Shown piece by piece: positions 52,701-60,376 of a DNA stretch of 64,000 nt (positions are counted from its first letter, which is position 1; each line of letters starts with the position of its first letter). The DNA lies in the NCBI GenBank assembly GCA_045601345.1, contig JAZRZL010000011.1, forward strand, positions 34,355 to 98,354, in the 5' to 3' direction. The stretch is from SVMC01 sp045601345 (GTDB lineage: Bacteria; Bacillota; Clostridia; Oscillospirales; Oscillospiraceae). Made by a program: the position numbers and the translations under genes. The notes beneath the pieces were generated by a model. That model was not told the DNA's origin. It was given only the letters and a program-made list of their open reading frames with translations, and made no database searches.

Positions 52701-53586
52701 CGATGATATGATGTATGGCTACGGCTATGGCTATTTCTCCGCTATCCCCGAAGATGCCGTTGCTCTGGTTGCTTGTGATGGTTCCCGTACACCCACCGAA
52801 GGCTTCATTCCCGCCATTACCGAAACGGCGGCCGCTACCTATCAGGACTTCCTGAATGGCGGTGTTTTGGGCTTCAGCTATGACAGCGATACGCTCCATG
52901 TTGCCCTCTTTGCGAACACCCTGACCAATAAGGGTCACCAGAAGGACGAATATGGCTACATCAGCAACTTTATCTTCTCCAGTCTGCTGACTGACGAAGC
53001 TTATGAAGGTACTGCAAAAGCTGCTGTTGCTCCTTATGCCTTCACTGATGTCAAGGAAAATGACTGGTTCAAGTCCTATGTAGATTATGTGTGGAACGAA
53101 AGCTTGATGAACGGTGTTAATGAAACTGCCTTTGCTCCCCAGAATGTACTGTCCCGTGCTATGGTCATCACGATTCTTTATCGCTATGCTGGCTCTCCCA
53201 CCGTTCTGGTTAAGGCTCCCTTCAAGGATATCGTTTCCGACAGCTACTATGCCGATGCTGTAAACTGGGCTTACCAGTATGGCATCATCAACGGTGTTAC
53301 CGCCAATCGGTTTGCACCCAAAAATGCTGTTACCAGAGAACAGCTTGCCACCATCCTCTATCGTTTCTTCCAGCTCAAGGATATGGATATCACCGTAGAT
53401 CCCAGCTTCAAGATGATTTTTGAAGATGCAGACTCCGTTGGCAACTTCGCAAAGGATGCTATGACTTGGATGGTCTATAAAGGCTATATTGATGGCGTAA
53501 AGCATGAGAACCACACGACGCTGAACCCCAAGGGCGATGCAACACGCGCACAGATTGCCGCTGTCCTAACCCGTATTTTTTCCTGA
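49795..53586 (+). CDS. Cell-surface M14-family zinc carboxypeptidase with three SLH domains
   Basis: This 1263-residue secreted protein has a signal peptide (1-29, cleavage after AVPASA) and an N-terminal beta-rich region. The M14 catalytic domain has zinc ligands in NVHANE (His and Glu about 292/295) and a distal His in EFHG (about 456), the substrate region NGYDLNRD, and the catalytic Glu in YTVELP (about 551). A long middle region of unknown fold follows. Three C-terminal S-layer homology repeats occupy about 1080-1263 (FTDVKENDWFKSYVDYVW; FKDIVSDSYYADAVNWAYQYG; FEDADSVGNFAKDAMTW), binding secondary wall polymers. It probably trims peptides or peptidoglycan stems at the surface. Single gene with strong promoter and terminator. 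Confidence 0.9.
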   Translation: MKKYATRTLPVLLVLAMLLSVLAVPASAASLNLAELAANEDENLGGFYEVQDIISLSDPEHHTIKITVDNKSVEALQQDIAGGKITLSLDRDATRPYIDSTLYPNQIAGGDMTDANIWKNQNKQPLFTNFALTAGKENGATVLTVDFDSDCYFYSRSNPDLSAPHSSGGAYLEPCGWFKLTASADEIALGTTDLKVAPYDGFHTMKEIYTEIEDITALANENGLYAVTDSLGSSTAGRDMPYMIIADSAATVANWLAFTEASETQPTKVLADLKAGVYNDIRVPILYSNVHANEVAAADGVMMFAKLLAETGIDGTLSYNTLTGFTEAGKAQLEKEMNDPKRCYGGTGTGIAVPDLIKDKATYLGYLQDGNGKSGIVDLDKYYEQEVVTVSMRELLGGVFFILVPEENVDGRTYITRTAANGYDLNRDNSFQTTPETANMQKLIGTYNPVSFTEFHGRVTDFQCEPCDPPHEPNFEYDLLAEHLVTGGEAFGIAAVANNDGYNSYVMPQRDYLSYIDAEKTQTRWLDPWDDMSTSYTPQFAMLHGTVSYTVELPAYSQDTTTAVCFGELGQANYVKNEKLGYLTAQVKTFERGITNFNSDAFELVGQWLCDQYDTEGAEMDIFRPEYTDEGENGNFYPECYLIPLDGVTQNNVQAARDMMVWLTRNDAKVNVTTAPVTYDGILYPAGTMVVSMYQAKRSVANGALYDGTLIQGWPGLYSEGITSFNETRGFDMATVTEPTEYAKIAKVMSAPMDYDAACAYAANIHSYFSGAKNQDVIILNNSEDATAAVNALLQAEKQVGLITEGSYKGDFICSYADYLSIADDYAVIATGIAAKDAGIKAQLIKTNPTVYITGVPSPSTSGCIAASQVGNASWNYDRVAMENMNFKVTEVVEEADVVAGASSLSGDALTAVQAGLPYIGYGSSAMRGNIVSAIGGVTRTGLAGSMDCLAYVTYPNETLVNTTYIRNNDDMMYGYGYGYFSAIPEDAVALVACDGSRTPTEGFIPAITETAAATYQDFLNGGVLGFSYDSDTLHVALFANTLTNKGHQKDEYGYISNFIFSSLLTDEAYEGTAKAAVAPYAFTDVKENDWFKSYVDYVWNESLMNGVNETAFAPQNVLSRAMVITILYRYAGSPTVLVKAPFKDIVSDSYYADAVNWAYQYGIINGVTANRFAPKNAVTREQLATILYRFFQLKDMDITVDPSFKMIFEDADSVGNFAKDAMTWMVYKGYIDGVKHENHTTLNPKGDATRAQIAAVLTRIFS

Positions 53587-53686
53587 TCTTCTTAAATGGA
53601 ATTCTCCGGGTGAACCGCACCCCGTCAAACAGACAATGAAATAATTAAAAAAAGTTCACAGCACTGCGGTGCTGTGGCAACCGAAG

Positions 53687-53725
53687 AAACCGGTTGGCTG
53701 CTGCGGCATCCAACCGGTTTTTCTG
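53687..53725 (+). terminator. Terminator of the M14-SLH gene
   Basis: Arms AAACCGGTTGG / CCAACCGGTTT around a GC-rich loop, followed by TTCTG. A weaker GCACTGC/GCGGTGC-type hairpin lies 30 bases before it. Distance from the stop is about 100 bases. Confidence 0.75.
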
Positions 53726-53746
53726 ATTTTGTTATGCGGCTAAATA

Positions 53747-53910
53747 AAGGGCAGCTCTAATTATTCTTCGCGGGCGAATCTGCGAGCCTTGTTTCTGTCA
53801 TACTTCACAAAAATCTTCGGGAATACATCCGACATTTCCTGCGGTTTTTGTTGCGTTTGATAAAAAATCCCTTGCAGCTCGACTTGCGCTGAATTTTTAG
53901 AGCTGCCCTT
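53747..53910. mobile_element. TA-flanked MITE, copy 2 (164 bp)
   Basis: Ends AAGGGCAGCTCTAA and TTAGAGCTGCCCTT are perfect inverted repeats of 14 bases, and TA dinucleotides flank them (53745-53746 and 53911-53912). The interior matches copy 1 at 26.8 kb through CGAATCTGCG, ATACTTCACA, TGCGGTTTTTGTTGCGT, AGCTCGACTTG and GCTGAATTTTTAGAGCTG, with about 30 extra bases in the middle. On the minus strand a frame reads SSKNSAQVELQGIF and onward to KARRFAREE, but copy 1 has stops in the same frame, so it is not a conserved gene. Confidence 0.85.
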
Positions 53911-53993
53911 TATGGCTTTTCGACAGCCGGACGTTATTTCATGCTCTGCCTGTGTTCGACATAGAGGGAGCATACCATTTTTTGATTATTCAA

Positions 53994-55748
53994 TTACATT
54001 TTATCCGGCGCTTCAAAGCCCAAAAGGTCGATACAAGTTTCCAGAACAGATTTGGCCAATGCAATGGAGGCAATGAAGCCAGCCTTTTTTTCCGGGTCTT
54101 CCTCGGTCAGGATGCGAACCTCATGGTAGAATTTATTGACCGCACCGGCAAGCTCATAGATGTAAGCGCAAATCAGGTTCGGTGCGGCATCCCTGTAGGC
54201 TAATTGAAGAGAATCAGCAAAGCGGGAAATGACCAGCTGCATGGCCTTTTCCTCTGCACCCTGCGCCTTGCGCACCGAGAGGCTTTCCCAAGCACCGTAG
54301 CGGGACAGAATGGACTTAATGCGGACGATGGTGTAGAGAATATAGGGGCCGGTATTGCCCTCGAAGGCAGAGAAGCGATCCATATCGAAGATATAATCTT
54401 TTGTGGGCTGATTGCTGAGATCGCCGTATTTCAGCGCTGCCATAGCAATCTGATGCGCCGTTTCTTCCATCCGCTCCGGCTCTACGACCTGATTATCCTC
54501 AATTTTCTTTGCGACAAATGCTGTAATATCGGCAATGAGCTGTTCCAGACGCATAACGCCGCCGTCTCTGGTTTTGAAGGGCTTGCCATCGGGACCATTC
54601 ATAGTACCGAAGCCCAGATGATCCAGCCGAACCTCAGGCGGAATGATTCCGGACTTTCTTGCGGCACGGAACACCTGCTCGAAGTGGAGTGCCTGCCGTT
54701 TATCGGTAACATAGAAAATGCGCTGCGGTGCGTAGTCCTGCATTCTATGAAGCATTGTTGCAAGATCGGTGGTCGCATACAGCGTTGCACCATCGGACTT
54801 GAGGAGGATGCAGGGCGGGATTTCTTTGGTATCTTCAGGCTGGGACACATCTACAACGACAGCCCCATCGGAAGACTGGGCAAGACCCTTTTCCTTCATG
54901 ATTTCCAGCATTGGGGCAATATAGGGCTGGGCATCACTTTCACCTAGCCATGCCTCAAAGGAGACATTCAGCTTGGCATAATTTTTTTTCAGATCAGCAA
55001 CACTCAGACGCATGATTTGCTCCCAAAGTGCGCGACAGCCGCGGTCTCCCTCCTGTAAAAGACGGGTGGTATCATGGGCTTTTGCGGCAAAAGCCTCGTC
55101 AACCTTACTCTTGGCAGAGGCGGCTGGATAGATTTCCTCCAAATCGGCGATGGTAAAGGGAGCCTCTTCGGGATATGTGCCGGTAAAGTTCTTATCAAAA
55201 TAAGGAAGCTTCGGTTGCCGGTCTTCCAGCTCTGCAATAATCAGACCCATTTGCAGACCCCAGTCACCCATGTGGATATCGCCAATGACCTCATTGCCCA
55301 AATAGCGGAAAATGCGCTTTAAGCTCTCACCGATGATGGCTGAGCGCAGATGACCTACATGGAGCGGCTTTGCAACATTGGGGCCGCCATAATCAAGCAC
55401 GATTTTCGCAGGCGCGGTGGGTGCCTCAAGACCAAAGCGCTCTGTCGTGCGCATGGACTCCAGATACTCGGCAAGATAACTGCCGGAAAGCTTCAAATTA
55501 ATAAATCCGGGACGGCAAGCCTCAACGGATGAAAAATGCGAACTGCCAGCCAGGATAGCAGCAATCTCCTCTGCAATGGCGATCGGTGCCTTGTGATAAA
55601 GCTTTGCAGCAGGCAATGCGCCGTTACACTGAAATTCACACAGATCAGGACGGTTGGATACGGTCACCTTACCATAGGCACTGTCGTAGCCTGCGGCAGA
55701 AAATGTCTGACTGACTTCCTGAGAGATCAAATCAACGAGCTTGAGCAT
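53994..55748 (-). CDS. argS: Arginine--tRNA ligase
   Basis: This 584-residue class I synthetase charges tRNA-Arg. The N-terminal additional domain contacts the tRNA D loop. The HIGH motif appears as PNVAKPLHVGHLRS (about 124-137), and the KMSK-type loop is replaced by FKTRDGG, usual for ArgRS. The C-terminal DALR anticodon-binding domain includes the FSAFEGNTGPYILYT region. RBS AAAGGAG lies 8 bases before the ATG at 55748. No T-box was seen in the 75-base upstream gap, unlike cysS and trpB here. Confidence 0.97.
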   Translation of the reverse strand: MLKLVDLISQEVSQTFSAAGYDSAYGKVTVSNRPDLCEFQCNGALPAAKLYHKAPIAIAEEIAAILAGSSHFSSVEACRPGFINLKLSGSYLAEYLESMRTTERFGLEAPTAPAKIVLDYGGPNVAKPLHVGHLRSAIIGESLKRIFRYLGNEVIGDIHMGDWGLQMGLIIAELEDRQPKLPYFDKNFTGTYPEEAPFTIADLEEIYPAASAKSKVDEAFAAKAHDTTRLLQEGDRGCRALWEQIMRLSVADLKKNYAKLNVSFEAWLGESDAQPYIAPMLEIMKEKGLAQSSDGAVVVDVSQPEDTKEIPPCILLKSDGATLYATTDLATMLHRMQDYAPQRIFYVTDKRQALHFEQVFRAARKSGIIPPEVRLDHLGFGTMNGPDGKPFKTRDGGVMRLEQLIADITAFVAKKIEDNQVVEPERMEETAHQIAMAALKYGDLSNQPTKDYIFDMDRFSAFEGNTGPYILYTIVRIKSILSRYGAWESLSVRKAQGAEEKAMQLVISRFADSLQLAYRDAAPNLICAYIYELAGAVNKFYHEVRILTEEDPEKKAGFIASIALAKSVLETCIDLLGFEAPDKM

Positions 55749-55823
55749 GACGGGTTCTCCTTTACTTTGCGCAAATTCTTTATGATATGATAGCAGAAAA
55801 AGCCTTGAATGTATAGCAAAATT

Positions 55824-56333
55824 TCAGAAAAAGAAGCGCACACAAAGCGCCGCCATTACAAAGCCTGTGAAATCTGCCAGAAGTGCAGCAGGAACCGCAT
55901 ACCGGGTTCCTCGTACCTTTGCTGCACCAAAATAAACAGAAATTGTATAAAAGGTCGTCTCCGTTGAACCCAGCATGACTGCGGCCGTAAGGCCGATCCT
56001 AGAATCCACCCCATAGGTTTTCATCAAATCCATTCCCACGGCCAGTGCCGCACTGCCGGACAAGGGACGCACCAGCATCAGCGGCGCAGTTTCTGGTGGA
56101 ATGCCGAACCGTGAAAAAATAGGCGAAAGCCAACGGGAAAGTATCTCCATTCCTCCGGAAGCACGCAGCATGGCAACTGCGGGCAAAAGAACAAGCAGAG
56201 AACAGAATATTTTCACCATCATCTGAAGTCCCGACATGGCACCGTCTGTCAGGTTTTCATAAAGAGGAATCTTTTTCCATAGAGCAACGACAAACACCAA
56301 GGTAAAAAGGCAAGGCACAATATATTCAGCCAT
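55824..56333 (-). CDS. spmB: Spore maturation protein B
   Basis: This 169-residue membrane protein of the SpmB family contains the nucleoside-recognition (Gate) domain. Hydrophobic helices surround ASGGMEILSRWLSPIFSRFG and the PLSGSAA and GSTETTFYTISVY motifs. SpmA and SpmB are needed for spore core dehydration in Bacillus and Clostridium and are expressed in the forespore. The ATG at 56333 overlaps the spmA stop by 8 bases, showing coupling. It supports a spore-forming host. Confidence 0.93.
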   Translation of the reverse strand: MAEYIVPCLFTLVFVVALWKKIPLYENLTDGAMSGLQMMVKIFCSLLVLLPAVAMLRASGGMEILSRWLSPIFSRFGIPPETAPLMLVRPLSGSAALAVGMDLMKTYGVDSRIGLTAAVMLGSTETTFYTISVYFGAAKVRGTRYAVPAALLADFTGFVMAALCVRFFF

Positions 56334-56907
56334 GGCACAGCGCTTCCATTCCCCGCGCACAAAGCAACCCCACCGTTACGGAGCAAAGAGAGCTAACCCA
56401 TACCGCAGGCAAAATCGCATAAGGAGACGGAGCGCCAAGTGCAGCTCTTGCTGCGGCAACCGTGGTAGGAAGAAGCTGGACAGATGCAGTGTTCATTACA
56501 ATCAGACGACACATTTCATGTGTTGCCTGATTGCTGCCGCTCATTGCGCGCATTCTTTCTACGGCTCGTATGCCAGCAGGGGTTGCGGCGTTTCCCAGCC
56601 CAAGTAAATTGGCACTAAAATTCTGACTGATAGCGGCAGATGCCTGTGCATCCCGGAAGCTTTCAGGAAAAATTAAGCGGAGAATGGGTGATAAAACGGA
56701 TGCGATTTTTTCTGAAATTCCGGCTGCTCCCATTACCGTTTGGAGTGCGCTCCACAGGCAAATGGGGCCGATAAGAGACAAGCATAAAGTTAATGCATTC
56801 CCTGCACCCTCCAGCATGGCATTGCTAACATTGCGGATTGTTCCGAGGCTTGCACCTGCTATAACCGAAAGAAGATAAAGTAAAACGATTAGCCAGGAAA
56901 ATAACAT
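56326..56907 (-). CDS. spmA: Spore maturation protein A
   Basis: This 193-residue membrane protein with five to six helices has the Gate-type motifs FPESFRDAQASAAISQNFSA (in part), NLLGLGNAATPAG and MNTASVQLLP characteristic of SpmA. RBS AAAGGAGG precedes the ATG. An AT-rich palindrome (CTAAATTTTTT / AAAAAATTTAG, 56925-56947) lies just upstream of the ribosome site and may fold in the leader. No sigma-G or sigma-F promoter could be assigned with certainty. spmB overlaps its 3' end. Confidence 0.93.
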   Translation of the reverse strand: MLFSWLIVLLYLLSVIAGASLGTIRNVSNAMLEGAGNALTLCLSLIGPICLWSALQTVMGAAGISEKIASVLSPILRLIFPESFRDAQASAAISQNFSANLLGLGNAATPAGIRAVERMRAMSGSNQATHEMCRLIVMNTASVQLLPTTVAAARAALGAPSPYAILPAVWVSSLCSVTVGLLCARGMEALCHG

Positions 56908-57027
56908 AGGCCGTCCTCCTTTAACTAAATTTTTTAAAAAAATTTAGCTGTCGATGATTTTCTTTATTAATATACAAAAAACAGCAAAAAATGTGTATAA
57001 AAACGTGGGGAGTTCACAGAAAAATCA

Positions 57028-57055
57028 TTGACATTCATCGAAATTTGTCTATAAT
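57028..57055 (+). promoter_or_regulatory. Promoter of the AbrB-like gene
   Basis: TTGACA (57028-57033), 16 bases, TATAAT (57050-57055), about 35 bases before the ATG. Confidence 0.75.
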
Positions 57056-57090
57056 TATGCATGGAAATTTTATGAACAGGGGTGACATAA

Positions 57091-57342
57091 ATGAAAGCAA
57101 CAGGTATTTTTCGCAAGGTTGATGAACTTGGTCGCATTGTTCTTCCTATTGAGTTACGTCGTTCTTTGGATATTGCGGATCGTGACGAGCTTGAAATTTT
57201 TGTAGAAGGTGATAGTGTGATCCTTCGAAAGCATGAAGCCTCCTGTATCTTCTGCGATAAAGCAGCTGTCCGTATATTTCAGGGGAAATCCATCTGTGCT
57301 TCCTGCCTACAGGATCTGTACGATCTGGTTGCCGATGAATAA
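57091..57342 (+). CDS. AbrB-family transition-state regulator with C-terminal zinc ribbon
   Basis: This 83-residue dimeric DNA-binding protein has a swapped-hairpin AbrB domain (1-48; TGIFRKVDELGRIVLPIELR) followed by a four-cysteine ribbon, Cys52, Cys55, Cys69 and Cys72 (CIFC ... CASC). AbrB proteins repress post-exponential genes; the added ribbon is typical of a clostridial subgroup and may bind zinc or sense redox state. RBS AGGGGTGAC lies upstream. The TetR gene starts after 75 bases with its own promoter. Divergent from spmA. Confidence 0.92.
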   Translation: MKATGIFRKVDELGRIVLPIELRRSLDIADRDELEIFVEGDSVILRKHEASCIFCDKAAVRIFQGKSICASCLQDLYDLVADE

Positions 57343-57356
57343 GCCGCTGCCAGCCA

Positions 57357-57386
57357 TTGACAACCCCATGTTGTGCAGACTATAAT
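57357..57386 (+). promoter_or_regulatory. Promoter of the TetR gene
   Basis: TTGACA (57357-57362), 18 bases, TATAAT (57381-57386), immediately after the AbrB-like gene. Confidence 0.7.
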
Positions 57387-57416
57387 AATTTCAGTATCGA
57401 CATGGAGGACATTCCA

Positions 57417-58004
57417 ATGCAGACAAAGCGCAGCAAAAATACAAAGAAAAAGATCGTCTCTGCCGCATGGCAACTGTTTTATGAGCAGGGTTATGATCAC
57501 ACCACTGTAGATGATATTATAGCAGAATCCGGCACCTCCAAGGGTTCCTTCTACCACTACTTTGAGGGCAAGGATGCGTTACTTAGTTCCCTCTCCTTCC
57601 TTTTTGATGAAAAATATGAGGAGCTTCGACCACTCCTGACACCAGAAATGAGCTGCATGGACAAGCTTTTGTTTCTTAACCGGGAGCTTTTTGCTGTTGT
57701 CGAGAATACAGTCCCGCTCGACCTTATGGCACGGTTGTTTTCCTCGCAGCTAATTACCAAGGGTGAGAAACATCTTCTGGATCATAACCGTATCTATTAC
57801 CGCATTCTCCGGCAAATCGTCACTGCCGGTCAGGCCAATGGGGAAATTCGGACAGACATGAGCGTCAACGAAATCACCAAGCTCTACGCCATGTGCGAAC
57901 GGGCGCTGATGTATGACTGGTGTATCTGTAACGGTGACTATAGCCTTCGCTCTTATGCAGAGAAGACCATGCCCATGCTTTTGAATCAAATTCAGGAAAA
58001 ATAA
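57417..58004 (+). CDS. TetR/AcrR-family transcriptional regulator
   Basis: This 195-residue regulator has an N-terminal three-helix DNA-binding domain (about 8-55: KKKIVSAAWQLFYEQGYDHT; SGTSKGSFYHYFEGKDALL) and an all-helical ligand domain. The ATG at 57417 is about 8 bases after GGAGG; an ATG at 57402 would overlap that site. It lies directly upstream of the PutP gene in the same direction, and an inverted repeat (58096-58125) stands between them, so regulation of putP is a reasonable inference. Ligand unknown. Confidence 0.9.
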   Translation: MQTKRSKNTKKKIVSAAWQLFYEQGYDHTTVDDIIAESGTSKGSFYHYFEGKDALLSSLSFLFDEKYEELRPLLTPEMSCMDKLLFLNRELFAVVENTVPLDLMARLFSSQLITKGEKHLLDHNRIYYRILRQIVTAGQANGEIRTDMSVNEITKLYAMCERALMYDWCICNGDYSLRSYAEKTMPMLLNQIQEK

Positions 58005-58095
58005 TTTTTCGGTTTTCTTTTTGTCTATGCCGAACCCCCAAAAAATGTACAGTAAAAAACTCTTTGTTTTCAATACTTTTTTTATATTTCTTTAT

Positions 58096-58125
58096 ACGGA
58101 GTGCAGAATATAGTCTGTACTCCGT
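58096..58125. promoter_or_regulatory. Inverted repeat upstream of putP, candidate TetR operator
   Basis: Arms ACGGAGTGCAG and CTGTACTCCGT pair with one mismatch around an 8-base centre, 7 bases before the putP -35. There is no T-run, so it is not a standard terminator. TetR proteins bind palindromes of this size. Confidence 0.45.
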
Positions 58126-58131
58126 TCTGTA

Positions 58132-58160
58132 TTGCAGTTTACTGTTTTTTATGCTATAGT
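58132..58160 (+). promoter_or_regulatory. Promoter of putP
   Basis: TTGCAG (58132-58137), 17 bases, TATAGT (58155-58160). Confidence 0.6.
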
Positions 58161-58216
58161 GTCCCTATTATTAAAAAAATGTGCAAATGCACACAAAGAA
58201 GGGAATGGATTTTTTT

Positions 58217-59740
58217 ATGAACAACATTGTTATGATCATCGTGATTGCGCTTTATATGGCAATGATGATCGGCATCGGTGTCCGGTTCTCCCGCAGAAAC
58301 AAGAACTCCGATGACTTCTATCTTGGCGGACGCAAGCTCGGTGTTCTCGTTACGGCTATGAGCGCGGAGGCCTCCGATATGTCCTCTTGGCTTTTGATGG
58401 GTCTTCCCGGTGTTGCACTGCTGGCAGGTCTTGCCGAAGCCAGCTGGACGGCCATCGGCTTGGCTGTCGGTACATATGTCAACTGGCTGATTGTTGCCCG
58501 CCGTCTGCGCAACTACTCCCAACACATTGGTGCATTCACCATCCCGGATTTCTTCTCCAGAAGATTCCATGAGGATAAGAAGATTCTCAATGCCATTGCT
58601 GCTGTTGTAATTATTGTCTTCTTTGTTCCTTATACCGCCTCCGGCTTCAACGCCTGCGGCACCCTGTTCTCCAGCCTGTTCGGTGTAGACTATTTCTGGG
58701 CCATGGTTATCAGTGCCGTTGTTATCGTCCTCTACACCTCTCTCGGCGGCTTCCTGGCTGCTTCCTTTACCGACCTGATCCAGTCCATCATCATGACCAT
58801 CGCACTGATTGTCGTCGTGTTCTTCGGCATCAACTACGCGGGCGGCTGGAACAATGTCGTTACCAACGCACAGGCACTTCCCAGCTATCTGAGCTTCACC
58901 AGCACCTATGATGTTGCAACCGGCGGCAGCGCCCCCTACGGTGCTCTGACCATCGCTTCTACCCTCGCTTGGGGTCTTGGCTACTTCGGTATGCCCCACA
59001 TTCTTCTCCGCTTCATGGCCATTGAGAACCCCGAGAAGCTGAAGACTTCCCGCCGTATCGCCTCCATCTGGGTTGTGATCTCCATGGCAGTGGCCATTCT
59101 CATCGGTGTCATCGGCTACTCCATCACCAAGAACGGCACGCTTGCAGCAATGACTAAGTCTACCGAGAGCCAGCGCATCATTGTTGAGATTGCCAAGCTC
59201 ATCTCCACTAAGGATGCCATCTTTGCCATCCTTGCCGGTATCATCATTGCTGGTATTCTGGCCAGCACCATGTCTACCTCCGACTCTCAGCTTCTGGCCG
59301 CTGCCTCCAGCGTCTCTCAGAACCTCCTGCAGGATGTATTCCATGTAAAGCTCAGCGACAAAGCCAATATGCTCATTGCCCGTCTTACCGTTATTGCCAT
59401 CGCCATTGTCGGCGTGATCTGGGCAAGAAATGAAGGCTCCGTGTTCTCCATCGTGGCCTTTGCATGGGCAGGCTTCGGTGCCTCCTTTGGTCCTGTGGTT
59501 CTGTTCAGCCTGTTCTGGAAGCGTACTACCCGCTGGGGTTCTCTGGCCGGCATGATCGTTGGCGGCGCTATGGTCTTTATCTGGAAGTACGGCATTGCTA
59601 AGCTCGGCGGTCTGTTCGCCATCTATGAGCTGCTGCCCGCTTTCGTGTTTGCCTGCATCGCAATCGTTGTTGTTTCCCTGCTCACCAAGGCTCCTGAAAA
59701 GGATGTCGTCAAGGAGTTTGAGGAAGTCAAGACGATGTAA
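58217..59740 (+). CDS. putP: Sodium/proline symporter (SSS family)
   Basis: This 507-residue membrane transporter of the sodium:solute symporter family has about 13 helices and the PutP marks SDDFYLGGRKLG, AMSAEASDMSSWLLMGLPG (helix 2 sodium/proline site), YTSLGGFLAASFTDLIQS and ILASTMSTSDSQLLAAAS. It imports proline with sodium, for nutrition (Stickland-type metabolism) or osmoprotection. The start is uncertain: ATG 58217 fits the family N-terminus, while ATG 58205 is too near AAGGG. An upstream TetR gene probably regulates it; a terminator follows. Confidence 0.92.
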   Translation: MNNIVMIIVIALYMAMMIGIGVRFSRRNKNSDDFYLGGRKLGVLVTAMSAEASDMSSWLLMGLPGVALLAGLAEASWTAIGLAVGTYVNWLIVARRLRNYSQHIGAFTIPDFFSRRFHEDKKILNAIAAVVIIVFFVPYTASGFNACGTLFSSLFGVDYFWAMVISAVVIVLYTSLGGFLAASFTDLIQSIIMTIALIVVVFFGINYAGGWNNVVTNAQALPSYLSFTSTYDVATGGSAPYGALTIASTLAWGLGYFGMPHILLRFMAIENPEKLKTSRRIASIWVVISMAVAILIGVIGYSITKNGTLAAMTKSTESQRIIVEIAKLISTKDAIFAILAGIIIAGILASTMSTSDSQLLAAASSVSQNLLQDVFHVKLSDKANMLIARLTVIAIAIVGVIWARNEGSVFSIVAFAWAGFGASFGPVVLFSLFWKRTTRWGSLAGMIVGGAMVFIWKYGIAKLGGLFAIYELLPAFVFACIAIVVVSLLTKAPEKDVVKEFEEVKTM

Positions 59741-59756
59741 TTCCCGTCTTCCATTT

Positions 59757-59791
59757 CTGCGGCTTCAGTGATTGCTGAAGCCGCAGTTTGT
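59757..59791 (+). terminator. Terminator of putP
   Basis: A perfect 12-bp stem CTGCGGCTTCAG / CTGAAGCCGCAG with a 6-base loop, followed by TTTGTTTTA. Confidence 0.9.
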
Positions 59792-59797
59792 TTTACA

Positions 59798-59826
59798 TTG
59801 ACGAACATTTTCAGCCATGCTATAAT
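59798..59826 (+). promoter_or_regulatory. Promoter of the C_GCAxxG_C_C gene
   Basis: TTGACG (59798-59803), 17 bases, TATAAT (59821-59826). Confidence 0.75.
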
Positions 59827-59889
59827 GCAGCTAAGCAATTTCTATGCAGCCATAGCAAAATCTATGCCGTGGCAGAAAAGAGGCATATT

Positions 59890-60351
59890 ATGACACGAAA
59901 AGAACGGGCAATGCAATTATTTACCGAAGGCTACAACTGCTCTCAGGCGGTTTCTCTGGCCTTTGAGGATTTACTTCCCATTGATCGGGAGGCACTTGCC
60001 AAGCTGAGCCTCTCTTTTGGCGGCGGTATGGGCAGACTTCGGGAGGTCTGCGGTGCCGTGAGTGGTATGTTTATCGTGGCAGGTCTGCTTTACGGCGAAG
60101 CCGAACCCGTTTCCGGCAGTGTGAAAGCAGAACATTATGAAAGAATTCAGTCTCTGGCACATGACTTCGAAGCGCAGAACGGCTCCATTATTTGTCGGGA
60201 GCTATTGGGACTTCAGGTAAAGCACGATTGCCCCGTCTCTGCACCCCGTACATCGGAATTCTATAAAAAACGTCCCTGTAGAGAGCTGGTAGGGTTGGCC
60301 GCACAGATTATGGATGACTATATTGCCCAGCACCCTGTCTCGCTAACGTAG
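59890..60351 (+). CDS. C_GCAxxG_C_C family (putative redox) protein
   Basis: This 153-residue protein has the spaced cysteines of the C_GCAxxG_C_C family: Cys17 in GYNCSQAV, Cys54 in VCGAVSG, then cysteines in IICRELLG, DCPVSAP and PCRELVG near the C-terminus. Members are found in anaerobes, sometimes beside oxidoreductases or in selenium-linked genes, and are thought to be redox active or to bind a metal cluster; the role is unproven. The ATG at 59890 has AAGAGG 7 bases upstream; the open frame extends upstream over the promoter and is rejected there. Single gene between putP and buk (convergent). Confidence 0.88.
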   Translation: MTRKERAMQLFTEGYNCSQAVSLAFEDLLPIDREALAKLSLSFGGGMGRLREVCGAVSGMFIVAGLLYGEAEPVSGSVKAEHYERIQSLAHDFEAQNGSIICRELLGLQVKHDCPVSAPRTSEFYKKRPCRELVGLAAQIMDDYIAQHPVSLT

Positions 60352-60376
60352 ACGGTAAGGATCTGTTTCGATAATT

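Noticed and set aside
51121..53514. 797-codon open frame antisense to the M14-SLH gene
   Set aside because: Overlaps a clear signal-peptide, peptidase and SLH protein; no ribosome site or recognisable domain.
53761..53973. Small minus-strand frame (70 codons) in MITE copy 2
   Set aside because: Copy 1 of the element has stops in the same frame, so it is not a conserved protein.
58154..59344. 396-codon Gly/Asp-rich frame antisense to putP
   Set aside because: Mirror frame of hydrophobic codons; no start signals.
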